Shown piece by piece: positions 6,936-16,207 of a stretch of 64,000 bases of DNA. The notes under the pieces were generated by a model, which was not told where the DNA came from, made no database searches, and saw only the letters and a list, made by a program, of their open reading frames with translations. The stretch is from Erysipelotrichaceae bacterium (GTDB taxonomy: Bacteria; Bacillota_I; Bacilli_A; Erysipelotrichales; Erysipelotrichaceae): the NCBI GenBank assembly GCA_017432885.1, contig JAFRIE010000016.1:22439-86438 (forward strand). The letters run 5' to 3'. The position numbers were made by a program, and so were the translations under genes. How positions within the stretch are numbered: position 1 is the first letter of the stretch; every line of letters begins with the position of its first letter.

Positions 6936-9070
6936 AACTGATACTGAAATATCTGAAACCGTATGCTCTCATCGTACTGGCTATCGTAGCCCTGACTTTC
7001 ATACAGGTTCAGACGGAACTGACCCTGCCTGATTATATGTCCAGGATCGTCACGGAGGGAATACAGTACGGCGGTATCACGGAAGAAGTTCCGCTGGCCG
7101 TTACGGCGAAAGACATGGACATCATTCTCGGGTTCATGAACGAGAACGACAGGAATACAGTTCTTGCCGCCTATTATCCGGTTACAAAGGGTACAAAGGG
7201 GAAGATCGACAAACAGGAAGTCGTCTTTCAGGAAGACGTCTATCTTCTCTCGCAGGATTATCTTTTCCCTGCAGATGTACCGGATCTTACGGAAATCATG
7301 CGCAAACCGCTGGTCTACGCCTATCTGGCGGAACAGAATGGAATGGATCTAAGCAAAGAGACCGATCTGCCGATCGGCGAGCTGGAAGAGAAAGCCAAGG
7401 GTCTGGAGGACAACTTCGGAAGCATGGCCAAACTGTATAACAGCGCACTTTATGCGAGAGTCGGTCTGTCGACGCAGAAGATACAGAGCAGCTACATCCT
7501 TTCTTCGGGAATGATCATGCTGGGAATCGCAGCAATCGGCGTAGCCGTACAGATGCTTTCGACCTATCTGTCGGCCAGGACTTCCGCAAAGATCGCGGCA
7601 CAGATGCGTAGAGATATTTTTGAGAAGGTAGAATCCTTCTCCTCGAGCGAGTTCTCCCGCTTCTCGACTTCCTCGCTGATCACCAGAAGCGGCAACGACA
7701 TCACCAAGGTCCAGCAGCTGATCCAGCTGATGCTGAGGATGATGCTGATGTCGCCGATCATGGGCATTACCGCCGTCATCAAGGTCACCCGCTATCCGGG
7801 CATCTCCTGGCTGCTGATCGTGGCCATCGGCGTGATCGTCTGTGCGATGATCGTACTGGCAGTATTCGCCGTGCCGAAGTTTGAAGTCATCCAGAAACTG
7901 ACCGACCGGATCAACGCGATCATGCGGGAATTCCTGGACGGTATCCTGGTTATCCGGGCTTTCAATGCCCAGAAGAGGGAAGAACAGAAGTTCGATGAGA
8001 TCAACAGCGAATTCCGGAGGACGGACCGCTTCGTATCCATGGTCATGAATATCATGGGTCCGGTCATGACGCTAGTCATGAATGGTCTGACTGTTGCGAT
8101 CACCTGGTTCTCCGCCAGACTGATCGATATCGATGCGATGACGATCGGCGAGATGATGGCCTTCTCGCAATACGCCATCCACGTAGTCATGTCGTTCATG
8201 TTCGTGACAGTGATGTTCTTCATGATCCCGAGATCCCTGGTTTCCGTAAGACGTATCAAGGAGGTCCTGGATACGAAGAATACGATCCTGGATCCGGAGA
8301 ATGTGAAGACACTTCCGGCAGAAAACGGAACACTGGAATTTGAACATGTCGGTTTCCGTTATCCGGGTGCGGAAGAAAGTGTCCTGGAGGATATCAGCTT
8401 TACGGCCAGGCCGGGAGAGACGGTTGCCTTTATCGGTTCTACCGGTTCCGGAAAATCGACGATCATGAAACTGATCCCGCGTCTTTTTGATGTCAGTAAG
8501 GGAAAGATCAGCTACTGCGGTCTGGATGTCCGGGAAGTCGCTCAGGAGCAGTTGCACGACAAGATCGGTTTTGCTTCGCAGAAAGCCATTCTTTTCAGCG
8601 GAGACATTCTTTCCAACATCGTGTTCGGCAGAGATATCCCGGAAGAGGATCTGCAGCGGGCAGTCAGGATCTCGCAGTCGGAGAATATCGTCAGCGAGAA
8701 GGAAGAAGGTCTGCATGCGCCGATCACCCAGGGAGGTACGAACGTATCCGGCGGACAGAAACAGCGTCTGTCGATCGCCAGAGCGCTTGCGCAAGACAAG
8801 AACATCTACATCTTCGACGACTGCTTCTCTGCTCTGGACTACGAGACGGACAAAAAGCTGCGCTCCGCCCTGAATGAACTGATACAGAAAACGAAAGCCA
8901 CTGTTCTGATCGTTGCCCAGCGTATCGCGACGATCCGGAATGCCGATAAGATCATCGTTCTGGACGATGGAAAGATCGTCGGAGAAGGAAAACACGAAGA
9001 TCTTCTGAAGAACTGCAAAGTCTATCAGCAGATCGCCTATTCCCAGCTTTCGAAGGAGGAACTAGCCTGA
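6932..9070 (+). CDS. Heterodimeric ABC exporter, subunit with degenerate ATP site (pair 1, first half)
   Basis: A 712-residue half-transporter: membrane domain (~1-450) then nucleotide-binding domain. Between the first two membrane segments there is a large outside loop of about 120 residues (~45-175), which makes it longer than the usual 580-600. Walker A is GSTGSGKST (~502) and the signature VSGGQKQR is intact, but the catalytic Glu after Walker B is Asp (IYIFDDCFSALD) and the switch His is Gln (IVAQRIATI). These changes mark the degenerate-site partner of a heterodimeric exporter of the TM287/288, LmrCD or BmrCD type. The next gene overlaps by 1 nt and supplies the other half. Regulated by the upstream MarR; a drug, lipid or peptide substrate is plausible. 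Confidence 0.92.
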   Translation: MKLILKYLKPYALIVLAIVALTFIQVQTELTLPDYMSRIVTEGIQYGGITEEVPLAVTAKDMDIILGFMNENDRNTVLAAYYPVTKGTKGKIDKQEVVFQEDVYLLSQDYLFPADVPDLTEIMRKPLVYAYLAEQNGMDLSKETDLPIGELEEKAKGLEDNFGSMAKLYNSALYARVGLSTQKIQSSYILSSGMIMLGIAAIGVAVQMLSTYLSARTSAKIAAQMRRDIFEKVESFSSSEFSRFSTSSLITRSGNDITKVQQLIQLMLRMMLMSPIMGITAVIKVTRYPGISWLLIVAIGVIVCAMIVLAVFAVPKFEVIQKLTDRINAIMREFLDGILVIRAFNAQKREEQKFDEINSEFRRTDRFVSMVMNIMGPVMTLVMNGLTVAITWFSARLIDIDAMTIGEMMAFSQYAIHVVMSFMFVTVMFFMIPRSLVSVRRIKEVLDTKNTILDPENVKTLPAENGTLEFEHVGFRYPGAEESVLEDISFTARPGETVAFIGSTGSGKSTIMKLIPRLFDVSKGKISYCGLDVREVAQEQLHDKIGFASQKAILFSGDILSNIVFGRDIPEEDLQRAVRISQSENIVSEKEEGLHAPITQGGTNVSGGQKQRLSIARALAQDKNIYIFDDCFSALDYETDKKLRSALNELIQKTKATVLIVAQRIATIRNADKIIVLDDGKIVGEGKHEDLLKNCKVYQQIAYSQLSKEELA

Positions 9071-10881
9071 TGCCGCCGATGAGACTTGCTGAAAAACCGA
9101 AACACTTCAAGGCCACGCTGAAACAGCTTTCAGCCTATGTCAGGCCTTACTACGGAAGGATTCTTTTAAGTCTGGTCCTGATGGTCACTTCTACCGTGAT
9201 GTGCATCTACGGACCGAGACTGATCGGCAACGTTACGACGCTGCTTTCTCAGGGCATCCTGGCCAAATACAAGGGAGAAGGAGGAATCGACTTCGTCAGG
9301 ATCGGTGAACTGATTACCTTCATCCTGATTATCTATTCCATTTCCGCCCTGATCGACTATGTCGTCAATATCCTGCATATTCTGGTGGCGGTGGATATTT
9401 CCTACCGCTTAAGAGAAGACATCTCCCAGAAGATCAACCGGCTTCCGTTGAAATACTTCGACGGGCAGAGCCACGGCGATGTGCTGTCGCGAGTGACCAA
9501 CGATGTCGACAACATCTCCAACAACCTTACTTCTACCGTATCCCAGGTATTGAACTCCATGGTCAATATTGTCGGTGTACTCGCGATGATGATCCTGATC
9601 TCCTTTAAGCTGACGGTGATCTCTCTGATCGTCCTGCCTTTATCCGGTATTATTGCCGCCCTGATGGTCAAGAAGTCACAGAAGCACTTCTCCGACCACT
9701 CCAAGTATCTGGGCAAGATCAACGGTCACATCGAAGAGATGTATTCCGGACACCTGCTGGTAAAGACCTACAACTATGAAAACAAATCGATCGAAAAGTT
9801 CGATGAGATCAACAAAGATCTGTATCAGGCCGCCTACAAGTCCCAGTTTTATTCCGGGGTCATGCATCCTCTGACGGGATTCTTACAGAATGTCGGCTAT
9901 GTTGCCGTCTGTCTGGTAGGGGGATTTGAGGTCATCAACGGAAATATGCTGATCGGCGACATCCAGTCCTTTACGACTTATGTCAGAAGACTGCAGCATC
10001 CGATCTCCTCTATTGCCCAGCTGATGAATACGATACAGACGATGATCGCGGCAGCCGAGAGGGTCTTCGATCTGCTGAACGAGAAAGAAGAAGAGGCCGA
10101 CAGCAGCGAACCGGTTTCGATCTATGACGAAGACGGAAACATGAAGATCGAAGGCAATGTCACCTTTGAGAATGTCCGCTTCGGCTATGATCCGGATAAA
10201 ATCATCATCAACGACTTCTCCATGTTTGTGGCTCCGGGCAAAGACGTAGCCATCGTCGGTCCTACCGGCGCGGGAAAGACCACGCTGGTAAAACTGCTGA
10301 TGCGTTTCTATGAACTCAACGGTGGAGCGATCTACGTCGATTACAGGAACATCAGGGATTATGCCCGAGAGGACTTGAGATCCATCTTCGGCATGGTCCT
10401 GCAGGATGCCTGGCTCTTTGACGGAACGATCCGGGAGAATATCCGTTTCGGCAAGCCTGACGCTAGCGACGAGGAAATCTACGAAGCTTGCCGGCTGGCC
10501 CATGTCGACCGTTTCATCAAGACGCTGGAAAACGGCTATGACACCGTGATTTCTGAGGATACATCGGGAATATCCCAGGGTCAGAAACAGCTGCTGACGA
10601 TTGCCAGAGCTTTCCTGAAAAACCCTAAGATCCTGATTCTGGACGAGGCGACCTCCTCGGTCGATACCAGAACGGAACAGCTGATCCAGGATTCCATGGA
10701 AGAACTGCGGAAAGGCAGAACGGCCTTTACCATTGCCCACAGACTGTCGACGATCCGGAATGCCGATATCATCATCGTGCTGGACAAGGGCGATGTCGTG
10801 GAAGTGGGAGACCATGCCCAGCTGATGGAAAAGAAGGGATTCTACTACAAGCTCTACAATGCCCAGTTTGAACAGGTTTAG
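9070..10881 (+). CDS. Heterodimeric ABC exporter, catalytic-site subunit (pair 1, second half)
   Basis: A 603-residue ABC half-exporter with six membrane segments and a C-terminal nucleotide-binding domain. Walker A GPTGAGKTT (~397), canonical Walker B with catalytic Glu (ILILDEATSSVD) and switch His (TIAHRLSTI) are intact, while the signature motif is altered (ISQGQ instead of LSGGQ). This is the exact complement to the upstream subunit, so the two form one degenerate and one competent ATP site. The start codon overlaps the upstream stop (TGATG) and AAGGAGG lies 9-10 nt before it. A hairpin terminator follows. Confidence 0.92.
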   Translation: MPPMRLAEKPKHFKATLKQLSAYVRPYYGRILLSLVLMVTSTVMCIYGPRLIGNVTTLLSQGILAKYKGEGGIDFVRIGELITFILIIYSISALIDYVVNILHILVAVDISYRLREDISQKINRLPLKYFDGQSHGDVLSRVTNDVDNISNNLTSTVSQVLNSMVNIVGVLAMMILISFKLTVISLIVLPLSGIIAALMVKKSQKHFSDHSKYLGKINGHIEEMYSGHLLVKTYNYENKSIEKFDEINKDLYQAAYKSQFYSGVMHPLTGFLQNVGYVAVCLVGGFEVINGNMLIGDIQSFTTYVRRLQHPISSIAQLMNTIQTMIAAAERVFDLLNEKEEEADSSEPVSIYDEDGNMKIEGNVTFENVRFGYDPDKIIINDFSMFVAPGKDVAIVGPTGAGKTTLVKLLMRFYELNGGAIYVDYRNIRDYAREDLRSIFGMVLQDAWLFDGTIRENIRFGKPDASDEEIYEACRLAHVDRFIKTLENGYDTVISEDTSGISQGQKQLLTIARAFLKNPKILILDEATSSVDTRTEQLIQDSMEELRKGRTAFTIAHRLSTIRNADIIIVLDKGDVVEVGDHAQLMEKKGFYYKLYNAQFEQV

Positions 10882-10884
10882 CGG

Positions 10885-10913
10885 TTGAAATGCCTGTATA
10901 ATCAAGGTATAAT
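10885..10913 (+). promoter_or_regulatory. Promoter of ABC exporter pair 2
   Basis: TTGAAA (10885-10890) and TATAAT (10908-10913) are exactly 17 bp apart. A second TATAAT lies at 10897-10902. Transcription would begin near 10920, inside the left arm of the following hairpin. Confidence 0.75.
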
Positions 10914-10914
10914 G

Positions 10915-10942
10915 AAAGCCAAGCGTAAAGCTGGCTTTTTTT
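10915..10942 (+). terminator. Terminator of pair 1, overlapping the pair 2 promoter
   Basis: AAAGCC pairs with GGCTTT and AGC with GCT across one bulged A, followed by seven T. The T run ends directly at the ATG of the next gene (10943), which has no recognisable ribosome site. Confidence 0.75.
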
Positions 10943-12718
10943 ATGAAAAAGAACCTGATTAGAGACCTTTATCTGAAGTATTCCTGGCTGTTTGCCATAG
11001 GTATACTGGCAGATATTACAGTAGATATCGCTCAGACCTATGTGCCTGAGTTTTTGGGCGCTGTCGTAGAAATCGTTTCCCGTAACGATTCCGTCACGTA
11101 TGGTGACATTTCTGGTCTGATCCGGCAGATTATCCTGATTGCCTTTGTTCTGCTGGCAGGAAGAGCACTGCTGCGTTTTACGATCCTTTTGGCTTCCGGG
11201 AAGATCGAGGCGGGTGTCCGTCATGAAATGTTTCTGAAAGCCGAGAGACTCTCCCAGCGTTACTACCACGAAAACAAGATCGGTACGATCATGTCCTGGT
11301 TCTCTTCTGACGTGGAAGCGATCGAAGAATTTGCCGGATGGGGTACGATCATGGCGACGGATGCCCTGTTCCTGTCGGTCATATCCATCTATAAGATGTT
11401 AAGACTGGACCCTGTTTTAAGTTTGATCGCTATCATTCCGATGCTGGCGCTGATCATCTGGGGAAACCGGGTTGAAAAGATCATGTCAGAAAAATGGGAA
11501 AACCGTCAGAAACAGTTCGACAAGCTTTACGATTTTACCCAGGAAACTTTTACCGGCATCCGGGTCATCAAGGCTTTTGTCAAAGAAGCGCAGGAACTGA
11601 AGGCGTTCTCCAAGGTTGCGAAAGAGAACAGCGAAAAGAACCTGGAATTCGTCGGAATGTCGATTCGTTTTGACGTTTATATTGAGATGATCATCGGCAT
11701 CACCATGACATTGCTGATGGGCGTAGGGGCGTATTTCGTCTACTCCTATGCCGTCGGTACGCCTGCCGTTCTGTTCGGTCATACGATCACTCTGACAGCC
11801 GGAAGACTGACGACCTTTATCGGTTATGTCGATACCCTGATCTGGCCGATGATCGCCATGGGCCAGATCCTGCAGATGCATTCAAGATTCAAGACTTCCG
11901 GAGACAGGATCTATGCCTTCCTGAACCAGGAAGAAGAGATCCACAACAGCGAAAATGCGGTGAAACTGGAAAACTGCAAAGGAAAGATCACTTTTAAGGA
12001 TTTCTCGTTCTCTTATCCGGATGGAGATACCCATTCCCTGAAGAACGTATCGTTTGAAATACAGCCGGGCGAAATGGTCGGTCTGGTCGGCAAGATCGGT
12101 TCCGGTAAGACCACCCTGGTGAATTCCCTGTTGAGACTCTATAACATCGACAGAAGCAGGATCTTTATCGATGACATCGATCTGATGGATATCGACATCA
12201 CCAGCCTGAGAGATGCGATCGCCTATGTGCCGCAGGACAACTTCTTGTTCTCCGACAACATCCGGAACAACATTTCTTTTGCCAACAACAAGGCAGACAT
12301 GTCCGAAGTCCGGAATGCCGCCAAGTTTGCGGACGTGGATGACAACATCCTGGGCTTTTCAGAAGGCTATGAGACAGTAACAGGCGAGAGAGGCGTAACA
12401 CTGTCCGGCGGACAGAAACAGCGTATTTCCATCGCCAGAGCATACATGAAGAATTCTCCGATCATGATCATGGACGACTCGGTATCGGCTGTCGACATGA
12501 AGACGGAGGAAACGATATTAAACAACATCAACGAGAAACGGAAGGGCAAGACGACAATCATCATCGCTTCCCGTGTTTCTACGGTTGCACATATGGACAA
12601 GATCCTGGTTTTAAAAGATGGATCGGTAGAAGCTTTTGATACGCCGGCAAGACTTATGGAAACATCCCCGACCTATCAGAAGATGGTCTATCTGCAGAAA
12701 CTGGAGAGTGAACTGTAA
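10943..12718 (+). CDS. Heterodimeric ABC exporter, subunit with degenerate ATP site (pair 2, first half)
   Basis: A 591-residue half-exporter with a membrane domain (~1-330) and a nucleotide-binding domain. Walker A is GKIGSGKTT (~383) and the signature LSGGQKQR is intact. The Walker B Glu is replaced by Asp (IMIMDDSVSAVD) and the switch His by Ser (IIASRVSTV), so this subunit carries the degenerate site. ATG 10943 follows directly on a T run and has no ribosome site; the leader would be about 23 nt. It overlaps the next gene by TAATG. Substrate unknown. Confidence 0.9.
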   Translation: MKKNLIRDLYLKYSWLFAIGILADITVDIAQTYVPEFLGAVVEIVSRNDSVTYGDISGLIRQIILIAFVLLAGRALLRFTILLASGKIEAGVRHEMFLKAERLSQRYYHENKIGTIMSWFSSDVEAIEEFAGWGTIMATDALFLSVISIYKMLRLDPVLSLIAIIPMLALIIWGNRVEKIMSEKWENRQKQFDKLYDFTQETFTGIRVIKAFVKEAQELKAFSKVAKENSEKNLEFVGMSIRFDVYIEMIIGITMTLLMGVGAYFVYSYAVGTPAVLFGHTITLTAGRLTTFIGYVDTLIWPMIAMGQILQMHSRFKTSGDRIYAFLNQEEEIHNSENAVKLENCKGKITFKDFSFSYPDGDTHSLKNVSFEIQPGEMVGLVGKIGSGKTTLVNSLLRLYNIDRSRIFIDDIDLMDIDITSLRDAIAYVPQDNFLFSDNIRNNISFANNKADMSEVRNAAKFADVDDNILGFSEGYETVTGERGVTLSGGQKQRISIARAYMKNSPIMIMDDSVSAVDMKTEETILNNINEKRKGKTTIIIASRVSTVAHMDKILVLKDGSVEAFDTPARLMETSPTYQKMVYLQKLESEL

Positions 12719-14478
12719 TGAACGAGGAACTGGAAAAACTAAAAGGCGACCACAAGCTGCCCTTAAGTGTCATCATCCGAAGGACACTTAAGTATATCAG
12801 CTCAGAGAAGGGTGGATTCATCCTGTCTTTGGTATTGCTTGTGCTGAATGTTCTGTTTGACAGTATCTCCCCGCTGTTCACCAGCCGGATCACCGATGAA
12901 CTGGTAAAAGATAACATCAATCTTTCCCTGATCATGAATCTGGTCCTGCTTTCCTTTGCGATCATGTGCATCAACCAGGCTTTCCTGTATTTCGAATCGA
13001 TGATCCTGCAGAAATGCGGACAACGCATCATCTATCGTTTAAGAAACGAGATCTTTGAACATATCGAAAACATGTCTCTGAATCAGTTCAATGAGATGCC
13101 GACGGGTTCTCTGGTTACCAGGGTTACTTCCTATACGGCCTCTATGTCCGATCTGTTTACCGGTGTACTGGTAAGAATACTGCGAGATCTGACAACACTG
13201 GTCGGCGTCTATGTGATCATGTTTTTCATATCGCCGTCGCTGTCGATGTCCCTGCTGGGTGTTGTCATCATCGTCTTCATCGTATCCTATGTCTTCTCCA
13301 AGACCGTTAGAGGAATCTTCCGGAAGGAAAGAGCCTGTATCTCTGATCTGAATACTTTCCTTTCCGAGAACCTTGCGGGAATGAAGATGACTCAGGTATT
13401 CAATCAGGAACTGACCAAGGAAGAACAGTTCAACGAAAAGAACGAAGCTCTGAGACACCAGCGTTTCAATGTCATCAAGGCTTTCGGCATCTACCGTCCG
13501 CTGATATCTTTCATTTATACAAGTTCGATCGCCATCTGTTTCGCACAGGGGATCCGTTACGGACTCTCTGCCGGAGAGATCGTGGCTTTCTATATGTATC
13601 TTTCCAAGTTCTTTAATCCTATCCAGAATCTGGCCGATCAGCTTAATGCTTTGCAGAAGGCCTTGACCGCTTCCGAGAGGATCTTCAATCTTCTTGACGT
13701 AGAACCGGATGTTCTGGACAAACCGGATGCACTGGAAATCGAACATTTTGAAGGAAAGATCGAATTCAAGAACGTCTGGTTCGCCTACAAGGACGACAAC
13801 TGGATCCTGAAGGATGTTTCCTTTGTCATTGAGCCGAAGCAGACCTGTGCCTTTGTCGGAGCGACCGGTGCAGGCAAAACAACTATCCTTTCTCTGATCG
13901 TCAGAAACTATGAAGTACAGAAAGGCGAGATCCTGATCGACGGGATCAACATCAACGACATTAAGATCTCTTCATTAAGAAAAGCGATCGGACAGATGCT
14001 TCAGGATGTCTTCTTGTTTTCGGGTACGATTGCGGACAATGTTACTCTACATGACGAAAGGTTCACCAAAGAAGATATCGAGGAAGCCTGCCGGTATGTC
14101 AATGCGGACAGTTTCATCAACAGACTGCCGAAGGGCATTGAAGAAGAACTGATCGAAAAGGGCGAGAATCTCTCCCAGGGCCAAAGACAGCTTCTTTCCT
14201 TCGCCAGAACAGTCATCCATAAGCCGCAGATCCTCATTCTGGATGAAGCGACAGCCAACATCGATACGGAGACAGAAGTTCTCATCCAGCAGTCCCTGGA
14301 AAAAATGAAGAGCATCGGTACGATGCTGGTAGTAGCCCACAGACTTTCTACCATCCAGCATGCCGATCAGATCATCGTCCTGCAGAATGGAGAGATCGTG
14401 GAAAGAGGCAATCATCAGGAACTGTTGAAGAACAGAGGCTACTACTACAAGCTGTATCAGCTGCAGTTTGATAATTAA
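12718..14478 (+). CDS. Heterodimeric ABC exporter, catalytic-site subunit (pair 2, second half)
   Basis: A 586-residue half-exporter and partner of the preceding gene. Walker A GATGAGKTT (~381), Walker B with Glu (ILILDEATANID) and switch His (VVAHRLSTI) are complete; the signature is altered to LSQGQRQL. This reproduces the pair 1 arrangement, so both pairs are heterodimers built to the same plan. The next gene begins 1 nt after its stop. Confidence 0.92.
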   Translation: MNEELEKLKGDHKLPLSVIIRRTLKYISSEKGGFILSLVLLVLNVLFDSISPLFTSRITDELVKDNINLSLIMNLVLLSFAIMCINQAFLYFESMILQKCGQRIIYRLRNEIFEHIENMSLNQFNEMPTGSLVTRVTSYTASMSDLFTGVLVRILRDLTTLVGVYVIMFFISPSLSMSLLGVVIIVFIVSYVFSKTVRGIFRKERACISDLNTFLSENLAGMKMTQVFNQELTKEEQFNEKNEALRHQRFNVIKAFGIYRPLISFIYTSSIAICFAQGIRYGLSAGEIVAFYMYLSKFFNPIQNLADQLNALQKALTASERIFNLLDVEPDVLDKPDALEIEHFEGKIEFKNVWFAYKDDNWILKDVSFVIEPKQTCAFVGATGAGKTTILSLIVRNYEVQKGEILIDGININDIKISSLRKAIGQMLQDVFLFSGTIADNVTLHDERFTKEDIEEACRYVNADSFINRLPKGIEEELIEKGENLSQGQRQLLSFARTVIHKPQILILDEATANIDTETEVLIQQSLEKMKSIGTMLVVAHRLSTIQHADQIIVLQNGEIVERGNHQELLKNRGYYYKLYQLQFDN

Positions 14479-14479
14479 T

Positions 14480-15175
14480 ATGGATATCTATATCAGAAGC
14501 AAGGAAGATCTGATCGAAGCGATTGAAAGGTGCGGGATCGTACCTTTCTTTTCTAATAATATAAAAGGATATTCGATTGAAGAGAACGTCGATCCTAAAG
14601 TGTATTTTTCTGATGGTCCGGGCGTCTGGGAGTGGAAAGGTCCGGTTATTCAGGAACTCCGTTGCGCCTATGGAAAGTTCTTCCTGAATAAGGCCTGTTT
14701 CATCGCAAAAGAATGGTTTTATGATTTTGCGAACTATCGCAGGGACGGCTACGACTTCGATGCGCGCGTGAATGACGGTCTGGTCGGATACAAGGAACAG
14801 TTTCTGTATGAACTGATCAGTTCCAGACATTCGATGCTGTCAAAGACAGCCAAGGCTTTGGGAGGCTACGTCAAGCCGAAAGAAAAAGGCCGCGATGTGT
14901 GGGAACCGCGCAAAGGTTTCGATACCAGTATCAACAGGCTGATGATGAAAGGTTATATCCTGATCATTGATTTCGACTACGAAGTCGATAAAAACGGGGA
15001 ATTCTACGGCTGGGGCATATCGCGGTATTCGACTCCCGAGGAGTTCTTCGGCAAAGGTTTTGCGAAAAAATGTTATAAAAGAAGTCCCGAGGAATCTTAC
15101 AGACGTCTTTTTAAACAAATAAAAAAGCTCAATCCGGATGCGGATGAGCTTCAGATCAGGAAATTTCTGGGTTAG
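14480..15175 (+). CDS. AlkZ-related protein (function unknown)
   Basis: A 231-residue soluble protein. Segments such as FANYRRDGYDFDARVNDGL, GFDTSINRLMMKGYILI and YGWGISRYSTPEEFFG resemble a Bacillota family annotated as AlkZ-related, a short relative of the winged-helix DNA glycosylases AlkZ/YcaQ. I rely on memory of the family for this and cannot confirm catalytic residues. It sits 1 nt after the ABC pair and its stop overlaps the stop of the convergent cyclophilin gene by 4 nt. No activity should be assumed. Confidence 0.6.
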   Translation: MDIYIRSKEDLIEAIERCGIVPFFSNNIKGYSIEENVDPKVYFSDGPGVWEWKGPVIQELRCAYGKFFLNKACFIAKEWFYDFANYRRDGYDFDARVNDGLVGYKEQFLYELISSRHSMLSKTAKALGGYVKPKEKGRDVWEPRKGFDTSINRLMMKGYILIIDFDYEVDKNGEFYGWGISRYSTPEEFFGKGFAKKCYKRSPEESYRRLFKQIKKLNPDADELQIRKFLG

Positions 15176-15660
15176 TCGTTTATGATTTCGACGGTTCTGA
15201 TTCTTTGTTCTTCCAGCGGTTTATCGCGGTAGTCCGTTCTGACATCGGCGATCTCATCGACCGTTTCGATTCCTTCGATGACTTTTCCGAAGGCCGCATA
15301 CTGGCCATCCAGGTGCGGAGCATCCTGGTGCATAATGAAGAACTGGGAAGATGCGGAATCCGGATCCATCGTTCTGGCCATGGAGAGAACACCGCGGGTA
15401 TGTTTCAGTTCGTTGTGGAAGCCGTTGGCGTCGAATTCCCCTTTGATCGTCTTCTCGCTGCCGCCCATGCCGGTTCCGGTGGGATCGCCTCCCTGGATCA
15501 TGAAACCTTTGATGACTCTGTGAAAGATCAGTCCGTCAAAGAAATGCTTCTGAATCAGATTCAGGAAGTTCTCTACCGTAACGGGAGCGATGTCCGGATA
15601 GAGCTCCGCCAGCATCGTTTTTCCGTTTTCCATTGTGATTTTAATCGTCTTTTGATTCAT
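15172..15660 (-). CDS. ppiB: Peptidyl-prolyl cis-trans isomerase, cyclophilin type
   Basis: A 162-residue cytoplasmic cyclophilin with no signal peptide. The catalytic arginine is in FHRVIKGFMIQGGDP, and the cyclophilin motifs SSQFFIMHQDAPHLDGQYAAFG are clear. It catalyses proline isomerisation in folding proteins. GAGGT precedes its ATG at good spacing. It is transcribed from one side of a symmetric divergent promoter, opposite the redox-protein gene. Confidence 0.93.
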   Translation of the reverse strand: MNQKTIKITMENGKTMLAELYPDIAPVTVENFLNLIQKHFFDGLIFHRVIKGFMIQGGDPTGTGMGGSEKTIKGEFDANGFHNELKHTRGVLSMARTMDPDSASSQFFIMHQDAPHLDGQYAAFGKVIEGIETVDEIADVRTDYRDKPLEEQRIRTVEIIND

Positions 15661-15683
15661 TTTCTTACCTCGGATTCATTGTA

Positions 15684-15712
15684 TCCATTATAGCGCAGAA
15701 TGCTAAAATGGA
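15684..15712. promoter_or_regulatory. Symmetric divergent promoter
   Basis: Two 11-bp arms (15684-15694 and 15702-15712) form an inverted repeat with one mismatch, and each arm holds a -10 box: TATAAT on the minus strand (15687-15692) for cyclophilin and the extended TGCTAAAAT on the plus strand (15701-15709) for the redox-protein gene. The two transcripts would diverge from almost the same point. Confidence 0.6.
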
Positions 15713-15744
15713 TATAGAGGCATAGCAGATAAAGGAGATAGAAG

Positions 15745-16161
15745 ATGTCGGAATTTCAGGAACGGATAAGTCATTACTACCACGAGGAGAACTACAACTG
15801 TGCGGAAACGATCATCCATGCGGCAAACGATCATTATCATCTGAATATCACGGATGAAGATATGAAACTGTTTGGCGGCTTCGGCGGAGGCATGTATCTG
15901 GGAATGGTGTGTGGAGGACTGGTCGCAAGCGTTGCGGTCATCTCCAGAATGGTAGTAGAAAGAAGCGCCAAGGAAGAAAAAGAAAAAGTCAGACCGAAAA
16001 TACAGCAGATGGTTAAAACCTTCCGGGATCATCTGGGAGGACTGACTTGTGTCGAACTGAAACCGAAGTACCACACAAAAGAAGACGGCTGCTACAGGAC
16101 GATATCCCTGGCAGCAGAAGCGCTTGAAATGACCATAGAGAAAATAAAGGAGAACAACTGA
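15745..16161 (+). CDS. C_GCAxxG_C_C family redox protein
   Basis: A 138-residue protein of the C_GCAxxG_C_C family (Pfam PF09719), small cysteine-rich proteins thought to be redox-active. Cysteines are found in YNCAET, MVCGG, LTCVE and DGCYR, and the middle glycine-rich block GGFGGGMYLGMVCGG matches the family except that the GCA Cys is not obvious. No signal peptide is seen, so a cytoplasmic location is likely. It is monocistronic, with a ribosome site (AAAGGAG) and a terminator at its end. The precise role is unknown. Confidence 0.8.
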   Translation: MSEFQERISHYYHEENYNCAETIIHAANDHYHLNITDEDMKLFGGFGGGMYLGMVCGGLVASVAVISRMVVERSAKEEKEKVRPKIQQMVKTFRDHLGGLTCVELKPKYHTKEDGCYRTISLAAEALEMTIEKIKENN

Positions 16162-16175
16162 AGTTCTCCTTTTAT
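16146..16175 (+). terminator. Intrinsic terminator
   Basis: A perfect 10-bp stem (16146-16155 / 16163-16172) overlaps the stop codon of the redox-protein gene and ends in a T run. It also faces the convergent acyltransferase gene. Confidence 0.85.
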
Positions 16176-16207
16176 ATCCGTTTTCAGTAAAAAATACTCA
16201 GACATTC

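Noticed and set aside
10897..10902. First TATAAT before ABC pair 2 as the main promoter
   Set aside because: Only the second TATAAT (10908-10913) has a -35 (TTGAAA) at 17 bp.
9883..10905. Long minus-strand open frame (340 codons) opposite ABC pair 1
   Set aside because: It is the mirror frame of a strongly supported ABC gene; its protein is His/Asp/Gln-rich, as expected of antisense translation. Similar long frames opposite the other ABC genes (8072-8995, 21851-22810) were rejected for the same reason.
14480..15175. Gene considered as the last part of the ABC operon's function (self-resistance)
   Set aside because: Adjacency alone is not enough; kept as AlkZ-related with unknown role.
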